Assembly: GCF_016888005.1 (NCBI RefSeq)
Contig: NZ_JAFDVE010000011.1
Span: forward strand, 145,488 to 209,487
Reading direction: 5' to 3'
DNA: 64,000 nt
Source: Phycicoccus sp. CSK15P-2
Lineage (GTDB): Bacteria > Actinomycetota > Actinomycetes > Actinomycetales > Dermatophilaceae
Under the pieces are notes generated by a model. It ran no database searches. It had not been told where the DNA came from and was given only the letters and a program-made list of their open reading frames with translations. Positions 46,887 to 54,440 of the stretch are shown here, one piece after another; within the stretch, counting starts at the first letter, position 1, and every line of letters begins with the position of its first letter. The position numbers and the translations under genes are program-made.

Positions 46887-47783
46887 ATGCCCACAGTGAC
46901 CGTCGGCCAGCTCGACATCGCGTACGAGACGGACGGCCCCGACGACGCCGAGCCGCTGCTCCTCGTCATGGGTCTCGGGACCCAGCTCGTCGGCTGGCCC
47001 GAGGACTTCGTAGCGGGGCTCGTCGAGCGCGGCTTCCGGGTCGTGCGTGTCGACAACCGTGACATCGGGCTGTCGAGCCGCACCGACGGCCCGGCCCCGA
47101 GCCGCAGCACGGTGCTCAAGGCGTTCGTGCACCGTCGCGCCGCGGAGAGCGAGTACCTCATCTCCGACATGGCGGACGACGCCGCGGGTGTGCTCGACAC
47201 GCTCGGCATCGACCGTGCGCACGTCGTCGGCGCCTCGATGGGCGGGATGATCGCCCAGCAGCTGGCCATCTCCCGGCCCGAGCGCGTGCTCAGCCTCACG
47301 TCGATCATGTCGACGACCGGGGACCGCCGCTACGGACGGGTGGCGCCGCGGCTGCTGCCGACGATGGCGCGGTCCCTGACCGTGCCGCGTCCGACCGACG
47401 AGGAGGAGGCCGTGCGGCTCGGGGTCGAGGGGTGGCGGATCATCGCCGGGCCGCTCTTCGACGAGGTGGAGATGGAGGGCATGGTGCGCACGGCGGTGGC
47501 CCGTGCCACCAGCCCGCTGGGCGGGGTCCGTCACCTGCTCGCCATCCTCGCCAGCCCGGACCGAACGGCGGGGCTGCGCGAGCTGGACGTGCCGACGCTC
47601 GTCATCCACGGCCTGGTGGACCCGCTCGTCGACGTCAGCGGCGGGATCGCGACGGCGCGGGCGGTTCCGGGCTCCCGGATGCTTCTCTTCCCCGACATGG
47701 GTCACGACCTACCAGCGTCCCGCCGCACCGAGATGCTCGACGCGATCGCCACGAACGCCGGCCGGGCCGCGCGCGTCAGCTGA
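46887..47783 (+). CDS. Alpha/beta fold hydrolase
   Basis: A 298-residue hydrolase with the nucleophile elbow VVGASMGGMIAQQLA (Ser), an Asp in VIHGLVDPLVDVSG and a His in FPDMGHDLPAS. The oxyanion segment LLLVMGLGTQLVGWP and VRVDNRDIGLSSR resemble esterases and haloperoxidase-like proteins such as those acting in antibiotic or aromatic metabolism; the substrate cannot be predicted. The start is ATG (MPTVTVGQLD). Its end overlaps the convergent aminotransferase by 8 bases. Confidence 0.88.
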   Translation: MPTVTVGQLDIAYETDGPDDAEPLLLVMGLGTQLVGWPEDFVAGLVERGFRVVRVDNRDIGLSSRTDGPAPSRSTVLKAFVHRRAAESEYLISDMADDAAGVLDTLGIDRAHVVGASMGGMIAQQLAISRPERVLSLTSIMSTTGDRRYGRVAPRLLPTMARSLTVPRPTDEEEAVRLGVEGWRIIAGPLFDEVEMEGMVRTAVARATSPLGGVRHLLAILASPDRTAGLRELDVPTLVIHGLVDPLVDVSGGIATARAVPGSRMLLFPDMGHDLPASRRTEMLDAIATNAGRAARVS

Positions 47784-49023
47784 GCGAGTCCGCGACCGCG
47801 GCGACGAGGAGCGCGACCTCCTCCTCGGTGACGACGAGCGGTGGCGCCAGGCGGATGGTGGAGCCGTGGGTGTCCTTGGCGAGGACACCACGCTCGAGCA
47901 GCCGCTCGCACAGCTGCCGCCCGCTCGGGCCGCCCGGAGCGACGTCGAGACCGGCCCACAACCCGCGGACCCGCACGGCGTCCAGGCCTGCTCCGACGAG
48001 CGGGTGGAGGCCGTCGGCGAGCAGGGCACCCAGCCGGGCGGCGCGCTCCTGGAACTCACCCTCGCCGAGCATCGTCACGACCTCGTGACCGACCGCTGCG
48101 GCCAGGGGGTTGCCGCCGAAGGTGGATCCGTGGGTCCCGGGCCTGATGACGTCGAGGACGCGGTGGTCAGCGGTGATCGCCGACACGGGCAGGATGCCGC
48201 CGCCGAGTGCCTTGCCGAGCACGTAGACGTCCGGCCGGACGTCCTCGTGGTCGCAGGCGAAGGTGCGTCCGGTGCGGGCGAGCCCGCTCTGGATCTCGTC
48301 GGCGACCATGAGCGCCCCGGCCTCGTCGCAGACCGCACGCACGGCCCGCAGATAGCCGTCCGGCGGGATGACGACACCTCCCTCGCCCTGGATCGGCTCG
48401 AGGAGGACGGCGACGGTCGTGTCGTCGACGGCGGCACGCAGGGCGTCGACGTCGCCGTACCGGACGGTGCGGAAGCCCGGCGTGTAGGGGCCGTAGTCGT
48501 CGCTCGCCTCCTTGTCGTCCGAGAAGCTGACGATGGTGGTGGTGCGCCCGTGGAAGTTGCCCTCCATGACGACGATCGTGGCAGCGTCCTCGGGGACGCC
48601 CTTGACGCGGTAGCCCCACTTGCGGACGACCTTGAGCGCGGTCTCGACGGCCTCCGCTCCGGTGTTCATCGGGAGGACGACCTCGTGACCGGTCAGCTGC
48701 GCCAACGCGGCGGCGAACGGGCCGAGGGTGTCGGTGTAGAAGGCGCGGCTGGCGAGGGTGAGCCGCTCGAGCTGCTCCTTGGCGCGGGCGACGAGCCGCG
48801 GGTTGCCGTGTCCGAAGTTCAGGGCGCTGTACCCGGCGAGGCAGTCGAGGTAGTGCCGGCCCTCGACGTCGGTGACCCAGGCGCCCTCCCCGTGGGCCAG
48901 GACGACCGGCAGCGGGTGATAGTTGTGGGCGGCGTGCTCCTCGGTGAGCGCGATGTGGGCCCCGGAGTCCGGCGCGCGCTGGGCGCCGGCGGCGGCGTGG
49001 CTGGGACGGGTCCCGTCGGTCAC
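47776..49023 (-). CDS. rocD: Ornithine--oxo-acid transaminase
   Basis: Class III PLP aminotransferase, 415 residues, converting ornithine to glutamate semialdehyde in arginine/ornithine catabolism. Motifs: NYHPLPVVLAHGEGAWVTDVEG split about 34-55, YLDCLAGYSALNFGHGNP, MNTGAEAVETALK, FHGRTTTIVSFSDD, VADEIQSGLARTG and the PLP-lysine motif VLGKALGGGILPVSA. The YSALNFGHGNPR and TGAEAVETALK motifs are characteristic of RocD. GTG start with GAAGGAGG upstream. No arginase or other catabolic partner was seen nearby. Confidence 0.93.
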   Translation of the reverse strand: MTDGTRPSHAAAGAQRAPDSGAHIALTEEHAAHNYHPLPVVLAHGEGAWVTDVEGRHYLDCLAGYSALNFGHGNPRLVARAKEQLERLTLASRAFYTDTLGPFAAALAQLTGHEVVLPMNTGAEAVETALKVVRKWGYRVKGVPEDAATIVVMEGNFHGRTTTIVSFSDDKEASDDYGPYTPGFRTVRYGDVDALRAAVDDTTVAVLLEPIQGEGGVVIPPDGYLRAVRAVCDEAGALMVADEIQSGLARTGRTFACDHEDVRPDVYVLGKALGGGILPVSAITADHRVLDVIRPGTHGSTFGGNPLAAAVGHEVVTMLGEGEFQERAARLGALLADGLHPLVGAGLDAVRVRGLWAGLDVAPGGPSGRQLCERLLERGVLAKDTHGSTIRLAPPLVVTEEEVALLVAAVADSLS

Positions 49024-49134
49024 GTGGCCTCCTTCGGTCGCGGTGCCGCGACTGTATCGCCGGGCGGCACGGGGCGGGTCGGTGGTCGGGGGCGGCGCCG
49101 TGGCACGTCGCGGGCCGCTGCACCGGTGCCGTGG

Positions 49135-50040
49135 TCAGCCGTCCCAGAGCTCCCCGACGCGGTCGGCGATGCGCTGCCCGTGCTCGCGTGCGCGGTCGAG
49201 GGTGACCTCGGAGCGACCGGTGTCGAGCGGGTTGGCACCCATGGCCCAGGCGTCCCGCGCGTCGGGGACGACGAGGTGGCTGCGACCGTGCCGACGCAGT
49301 GCCCAGGTCTGCACCCTCGGCAGCTCACGGACCTGTGCCCCGACCGGGTAGGGCGCGAGGACCAGGACGCGCTCGTGCCCGACGGCGAGGTCGGCGTTCG
49401 CGATCGAGCGCAGACCGCCGTCGACGTAGCGACGGCCGCCCACCTCGACGGCCGGGAACACCCCGGGGACCGCGCAGCTGGCGGCGACGGCCCGATCGAG
49501 CGGAACCCCCTTGCTGCCGTCGAAGACCACGGACGTCCCGGTCTCGGCGTCCACGGCGGTGATGAGCAGGCGGCCCTGAGGCCACTCGCGACCGACGAGC
49601 CCGAAGCCGACGGTGTCGAGCCAGGCCTCCTCGGTGGCGGTCGTGGCGTCGAGTGCGGCCCGCCCGACCCGGGCGCGTCCCCCGCGCGGGTCGCGGGTGA
49701 TCTGTGCGCGCAGGTAGCGGCCGGCGTCGGCGGCCCCGATGCGGCCGATCTCGGGCAGCGGCGCGCTCTCGCGGACGCGCTGGAACGCCTCGTCCTCGGT
49801 GCCCAGCCGAAGATGCGCGGCGACCATCGAGCCGGCCGAGGTGCCGATCATCGTGTCGGCGGTCCGGAGGTCGACACCGCCGTCCCGGAGACCGAGGACG
49901 ATGCCCGCCTCCCAGGCGATGCCGGTCGCTCCCCCACCGGCGAGCACCAGGGCGCGGTCGAGCCGGACCCTCGGCGGCTCCCACGGGGCGAACCCGCCGG
50001 CGTCGACGTACGTCGGGCCGGTCGTCGGTGTGTCGGTCAC
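49135..50040 (-). CDS. Patatin-like phospholipase
   Basis: A 301-residue patatin domain with the complete catalytic set: oxyanion glycine loop LVLAGGGATGIAWEAG (about 30-45), nucleophile elbow MIGTSAGSM and the DGG motif RYVDGGLRS with catalytic Asp. The SCAVPGVFPAVEVGG motif is also typical. No signal peptide was found, so it probably acts in the cytoplasm or at the inner membrane face. The start is GTG (VTDTPTTGP); an upstream 26-codon extension lacks homology. Confidence 0.9.
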   Translation of the reverse strand: MTDTPTTGPTYVDAGGFAPWEPPRVRLDRALVLAGGGATGIAWEAGIVLGLRDGGVDLRTADTMIGTSAGSMVAAHLRLGTEDEAFQRVRESAPLPEIGRIGAADAGRYLRAQITRDPRGGRARVGRAALDATTATEEAWLDTVGFGLVGREWPQGRLLITAVDAETGTSVVFDGSKGVPLDRAVAASCAVPGVFPAVEVGGRRYVDGGLRSIANADLAVGHERVLVLAPYPVGAQVRELPRVQTWALRRHGRSHLVVPDARDAWAMGANPLDTGRSEVTLDRAREHGQRIADRVGELWDG

Positions 50041-50098
50041 GAGCCCGATTGTCCCGCCGGGACCCCGCTGCGACCGAACCCGCCGGGCGTGAGGGTGC

Positions 50099-50776
50099 TC
50101 ACGCCGACAGGCGCACACGGACCGCCTCCAGCGGCAGGGCGACGAGGTCGTCCCCGACGCGGACCTGGCAGCGCGCGGCCCCGACGAGCTCGACCTCCCC
50201 GGTACACCCCTGCCACGGGCCGCTCGTCACCTCGACGACGTCACCGAGCACGGGAGCCGGGCCGACCGGCCGCTGGGAACCCCGCAGGCCGGCGAGCTCT
50301 GCGGTGTAGGAGGCGGGCAGGGTCGCGCGCGACCCGCGGTAGGTCCACGTGAACAGGTGGGCGGCGTCGAAGCGCCGGGAGCACCGCCCACAGGACATGA
50401 GCCGCGTCGGGGCGCGGTGCCGCGTCCGCTCGTGACCCGCCGGACAGCGGCCGAGCCAGTCGCCGGGAACGCGCGGGGCGTCGGCCGGGACGCAGCGCTC
50501 CCCCGTGCAGCCGATGCGCACGGCCGCCTCCCGCCACACCGCGTCGTGGCCGTGCTCGGGGCCCACGAGGGCGTGCGCGATCTCGTGGAGCAGGGTGTCC
50601 CGGACCTCGGCCTCGTCGTGCAACGCGGTGAGCGGACCGCTGATCCCGATCTGCCGGCGCCCGAAGCGGCACACGCCGGCGCGCGTCTTGGCGCGGTCGG
50701 CCACGACCGTCCATCCGTCGAGCCCGTGCTCCGTGAGGAGCGCACGCCCCAGCGCGAGCGCCTTCGAGATCTCCAC
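50099..50776 (-). CDS. SprT-like zinc metallopeptidase with KOW-like C-terminus
   Basis: A 225-residue protein. The SprT-like metalloprotease motif is LLHEIAHALVGPEHGHDAVW (HExxH with a downstream His). It is followed by a zinc ribbon (CPAGHERTRHRAP then MSCGRCSRRF) and by a C-terminal ~45-residue segment VLGDVVEVTSGPWQGCTG with EVELVGAARCQV that reads like a KOW motif as in NusG and some ribosomal proteins. SprT-family proteases in eukaryotes (Spartan) repair DNA-protein crosslinks; the bacterial role is unclear. The start is GTG with GGAGGTGTC upstream. Confidence 0.83.
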   Translation of the reverse strand: MEISKALALGRALLTEHGLDGWTVVADRAKTRAGVCRFGRRQIGISGPLTALHDEAEVRDTLLHEIAHALVGPEHGHDAVWREAAVRIGCTGERCVPADAPRVPGDWLGRCPAGHERTRHRAPTRLMSCGRCSRRFDAAHLFTWTYRGSRATLPASYTAELAGLRGSQRPVGPAPVLGDVVEVTSGPWQGCTGEVELVGAARCQVRVGDDLVALPLEAVRVRLSA

Positions 50777-51011
50777 GACACCTCCCACCGTCCCGGAACC
50801 GCGTCGAGCGGCTGCGCCCACCGTAGGAGCACGCACCGACACCGCAGGCTCGCCACACCGTCCAGGCCCCGTCCCACCATGCGGCGCCGACGAATTCGTC
50901 GGACCACCAAGTCACCACGGGCCCCTCCGCATGCCTAGGCTGCTCGGCGGTGCCCGCATCGTGGCGGGGCCCGGACGCATCGTGGCGTCCGCATCCGTGG
51001 AAGGGACTGGC

Positions 51012-52589
51012 ATGACCACGTCGACCGCTCAGCGCGACGCATCCGGGGGGCTGCTCGCCTTCCTCGACCGCCGCCACACCGTCGCTCCCCACGACTACAA
51101 CCGGTGGCTCATACCCCCGGCAGCGCTGGCCATCCACCTGTGCATCGGCCAGGTGTACGCGACGAGCGTCTACAAGGCATCGATGGTCTCGCACTTCGAC
51201 ACCTCGCTGACCGCCGTCGGCATCGTCTTCTCGATCGCCATCGTCATGCTCGGCCTGGCCGCCGCGGTGCTGGGGACCTGGGTCGACCGGGTCGGTCCGC
51301 GCAAGGCGATGTTCGCCGCGGCGTGCGCGTGGGCCCTCGGGTTCTTCGTCGGCGCGCTCGGCATGGCCACCTCGCAGCTGTGGCTCGTCTACCTGGGCTA
51401 CGGCGTCATCGGCGGGATCGGGCTCGGCATCGGCTACATCTCGCCGGTGTCGACGCTGATCAAGTGGTTCCCGGACCGTCCGGGCCTCGCCACCGGCATG
51501 GCGATCATGGGGTTCGGCGGTGGCGCGATGGTGGCGTCACCCCTGTCCCGCCAGCTCATGCGGTTCTTCGACAGCGAGTACGACCCCTCCACCCCGGGGT
51601 CGCTGGCCAACGGCACGGCGCTGACGATGCTCTTCGTCAGCCTCGGCGTCATCTACTTCCTCATCATGATGATCGGTGTCTCGAACGTCCGGGTCCCCCC
51701 GCCGGGATGGAAGCCCGAGGGGTACGACCCGTCGGGCACCAAGAAGAGCACGCTCATCACGGACCAGAGCGTCTCGGCGGCGAACTCGATCCGGACGCCG
51801 CAGTTCTGGCTGCTGTGGACCGTGCTGTTCTGCAACGTCACGGCGGGCATCGGCATCCTCGAGCAGGCCTCTCCGATGATCCAGGACTTCTTCCGCGGCT
51901 CGGACGGCACGTCGACGGTCGCGGCGGCTGCGGCGGGCGGGTTCGTCGGCCTCCTGTCGTTGTTCAACATGGCCGGCCGCTTCGTGTGGTCGTCGACCTC
52001 GGACAAGATCGGCCGCAAGCCGATCTACATGGTCTACCTCGGCGTCGGCATCGTCCTGTACTTGCTGCTTGCGCTGGCCGGGTCGACCGCCACCGCGGTG
52101 TTCGTGCTCGTCGCGGCGATCATCATCAGCTTCTACGGGGGCGGGTTCGCGACCGTTCCGGCGTACCTGCGTGACCTCTTCGGCACGTTCCAGGTCGGCG
52201 CCATCCACGGGCGCCTGCTCACCGCGTGGTCGGCGGCCGGTATCGCCGGGCCGCTCATCATCAACGGGTTCCTCGACGCGGCGGGCAAGCCGGGTGAGCT
52301 GACCGCGGCCGAGTACCGCCCGGCGCTGTTCACGATGGTCGGGGTGCTGGGCGTCGGGTTCGTGGCCAACCTGCTCGTGCGCCCGGTGGCGGACCGGTTC
52401 CACGAGCCGGCAGAGACCGTGGAGGCCGCTGCCGCTGCGGACAAGGCTGCGGTCGAGGAGATCGAGTCCTCCGACACGCACGCGCGCGGTGGGTCGAGCC
52501 GGGTGTACCTGTCCTGGGGCCTGATGATCGCGCTGCTCGTCTACGGCGTGAGCCAGACGCTGGTCACGGCGACCAAGCTCTTCGGCTGA
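51012..52589 (+). CDS. OFA-family MFS transporter
   Basis: A 525-residue Major Facilitator protein with 12 membrane segments. N-terminal RWLIPPAALAIHLCIGQVYATSVY (split 32-55) and GIGLGIGYISPVSTLIKWFPDRPGLATG (split 137-164) are the OFA (oxalate/formate antiporter) signatures. The first-half cytoplasmic motif is DRVGPRKAM and the second-half one is SDKIGRKPIY. A helical acidic extension (about 455-490) separates the last helix. The substrate is unknown; monocarboxylates are likely by family. The start is ATG (MTTSTAQRD) with GGAAGGGA upstream. It ends in a strong hairpin. Confidence 0.9.
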   Translation: MTTSTAQRDASGGLLAFLDRRHTVAPHDYNRWLIPPAALAIHLCIGQVYATSVYKASMVSHFDTSLTAVGIVFSIAIVMLGLAAAVLGTWVDRVGPRKAMFAAACAWALGFFVGALGMATSQLWLVYLGYGVIGGIGLGIGYISPVSTLIKWFPDRPGLATGMAIMGFGGGAMVASPLSRQLMRFFDSEYDPSTPGSLANGTALTMLFVSLGVIYFLIMMIGVSNVRVPPPGWKPEGYDPSGTKKSTLITDQSVSAANSIRTPQFWLLWTVLFCNVTAGIGILEQASPMIQDFFRGSDGTSTVAAAAAGGFVGLLSLFNMAGRFVWSSTSDKIGRKPIYMVYLGVGIVLYLLLALAGSTATAVFVLVAAIIISFYGGGFATVPAYLRDLFGTFQVGAIHGRLLTAWSAAGIAGPLIINGFLDAAGKPGELTAAEYRPALFTMVGVLGVGFVANLLVRPVADRFHEPAETVEAAAAADKAAVEEIESSDTHARGGSSRVYLSWGLMIALLVYGVSQTLVTATKLFG

Positions 52590-52617
52590 ACCGGACCCTC
52601 CGGGAGGGCGCGCCGGC

Positions 52618-52656
52618 GATGACGCCGCGGTGGGCACGGCCCGCCGCGGCGTCATC
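52618..52656 (+). terminator. Strong intrinsic hairpin after the MFS transporter
   Basis: An 18-bp stem with one G-U wobble and a 3-nt loop: GATGACGCCGCGGTGGGC, ACG, GCCCGCCGCGGCGTCATC. It starts 28 bases after the transporter stop. There is no T-run, but the stem is among the most stable in the window. It also marks the transition to the accessory region. Confidence 0.8.
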
Positions 52657-52773
52657 ATGTTCCGGAGGCCGGACGACCGCCGCCGGCGACCGCATCGGGC
52701 TCGTCGGCCGGTCGGATCGGCGCCCGGGTCCGCACGGTCCGGGCTCGCCGGCCTTCGCTGCTCTCGGGCGCGG

Positions 52774-53676
52774 TCAGCGTGTGTAGAGCCGTGACCTGGC
52801 CTCGCGCACGGTCAACGTCACCGGCGCACCCTCCAGATCGACCTCACCCGGGATGTCGATCCACCCACTCCCCCCGACCCGGAACTGACCCGTGTACACC
52901 ACATCCACCCGCACGACCTGCTCACCCGCACTGCCGTACGAGTGCACCACCGACCCGTCCGGGTACGGCCCACCCAGGTCCCGTGTCGGCCCCACCACAG
53001 TCTCACCCAGCGAATACGTCACCGTCTTCACCTTCGGCCGCACCTCCACCGCATGCCCCATCAACCGCGCCGGATCCGGACGATCCACCTCACCCGGCCC
53101 GAACCCCTCCCGCGGGAACACCACCTCGAAGAACGTCGGCAGATTCACCAACGTCACATCACCCTCCGGCTGGACGTTCACCGTCGGCACCGAGAAATCC
53201 GTGTCATGGAACGCCTCCCGGATCATCGCCATCGTCAACACGTTCTCCGCACCGGGCACCGCCTCCGGGAAACACGTGTACCCCACGGCCTGCCACGCAC
53301 CAGCAGCCCCTTCAACCGGCCCAGCGTCCGCGTCGACCTCGCGCCGGTAGATGGCCACGGCCGGACCGTCACCGGGCCGTGACAAGCAGAGATTGAACGC
53401 GCGGAGACAGAGTGCATCGGCGCCGGGTGACCCCGGCCCGGTGCTGCACGGCGAAACACTCGTGTAGTCGTACTTGGGCTTGTCGCTGTTGGTTGCGATC
53501 ACTGCCTCCGAGGCCCAGCCGCGCAACTCATTCAAACTTCGGAATCTGATGTCAGCACCGCTCTCGGAGGCACTCGACGAGAAGACACCCTTCTGGGGCT
53601 CGTTCTCAACAGCCGTGAGCCCGCCAGCCGCTGAGAGCAGAGGCACCAGAGCTACCGCAAGATCGGCTGCTTTCAT
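52774..53676 (-). CDS. Secreted protein of unknown function
   Basis: The 300-residue product begins MKAADLAVALVPLLSAAGGLTAVE, a likely signal peptide. The rest is predicted extracytoplasmic with six cysteines and a beta-rich C-terminus (GSAGEQVVRVDVVYTGQF then WIDIPGEVDLEG). Codon and base use are slightly more AT-rich in the N-terminal part (53460-53676) than nearby genes. The start is the ATG that overlaps the stop of the DUF6318 lipoprotein gene (TGATG), so the two are translationally coupled and probably work together at the cell surface. No family was recognised. Confidence 0.7.
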   Translation of the reverse strand: MKAADLAVALVPLLSAAGGLTAVENEPQKGVFSSSASESGADIRFRSLNELRGWASEAVIATNSDKPKYDYTSVSPCSTGPGSPGADALCLRAFNLCLSRPGDGPAVAIYRREVDADAGPVEGAAGAWQAVGYTCFPEAVPGAENVLTMAMIREAFHDTDFSVPTVNVQPEGDVTLVNLPTFFEVVFPREGFGPGEVDRPDPARLMGHAVEVRPKVKTVTYSLGETVVGPTRDLGGPYPDGSVVHSYGSAGEQVVRVDVVYTGQFRVGGSGWIDIPGEVDLEGAPVTLTVREARSRLYTR

Positions 53677-54284
53677 CACACAACCTCGACCGCGAACATG
53701 TACCACCGTCCGCCACTCCACTTGAGAGCGAGGTTTCGCTGCACATCCATGCGGTCCTCCGAGCTGGTCACCGTCCCGTCAGCCGTGACGACATCGACCG
53801 GATTCTGTACGAACTCCGCGAATAGGTACAGCTGCCCCTTTGGGGCACCCGCTAGTGCCTCGACACTCTTGAGCGTGATCGGCTCGGATGAGTAACGCTG
53901 ATCATTGTCAGCAAGCCAGACAGCATGTTCCTCGGTGGTCCTGCAGAACTTGCAGTCGCCAGTGCTGTTTGCCTCGATCAACCCAGGGCGCGGCTCGGTC
54001 CACGCCACGTTGAACTGCTCGAAGTAGAACTCCACGAACGCCTCGGCACCCTCCGGCGTCTGCTCCCGTGCCGCCGCCGGAACCTCCGGACCCGCACCCC
54101 CCGTCGAGCTCGGCGACCCCGACACCGACGGAGACGCAGACGAAGACACCGACCCACCCGGACCCGACGACGAGACCACCGGCGACCCCGACGGCACCGA
54201 ACCTCCCGACCCACCACACCCAGCAGCCACCACCACAGCCACCACGGCGGCACCGACCAACCACACCCGACCAGAGAGCAGCAT
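53676..54284 (-). CDS. DUF6318 family lipoprotein
   Basis: A 202-residue lipoprotein: signal peptide MLLSGRVWLVGAAVVAVVVA, then the lipobox AAGC with the acylated Cys at about residue 23. It has a Ser/Gly/Pro-rich linker (about 24-65) and a globular domain with EAFVEFYFEQFNVAWTEPRP and CKFCRTTEEHA, typical of the actinobacterial DUF6318 family of unknown function. The start is ATG with GGGGAGG upstream. The region from about 53690 to 53990 is less GC-rich than its neighbours. It precedes the 300-residue secreted protein and overlaps its start. Confidence 0.8.
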   Translation of the reverse strand: MLLSGRVWLVGAAVVAVVVAAGCGGSGGSVPSGSPVVSSSGPGGSVSSSASPSVSGSPSSTGGAGPEVPAAAREQTPEGAEAFVEFYFEQFNVAWTEPRPGLIEANSTGDCKFCRTTEEHAVWLADNDQRYSSEPITLKSVEALAGAPKGQLYLFAEFVQNPVDVVTADGTVTSSEDRMDVQRNLALKWSGGRWYMFAVEVV

Positions 54285-54377
54285 GCCTCCCCTTCCCGAC
54301 CACCCCTGCGATGGCCCCGGAGCACACACCGTAACCAACCCCACCCACCCCACACCGCGACCGTCCACAGCCTCGCG

Positions 54378-54430
54378 CGAACGAGGACCCCCGTCGGCGC
54401 CCAGTTTCGCCGTCGGGGGTCCTCGCTCGA
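54378..54430 (-). terminator. Hairpin downstream of the beta-helix protein gene
   Basis: An inverted repeat with arms CGAACGAGGACCCCCG and CGGGGGTCCTCGCTCG, extended by GGCG/CGCC after a T-T mismatch, with an 8-nt loop. It begins 11 bases past the beta-helix gene stop on the minus strand, so it is the likely terminator of that transcript, isolating the DUF6318 gene downstream. Confidence 0.7.
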
Positions 54431-54440
54431 ACCGACTACG

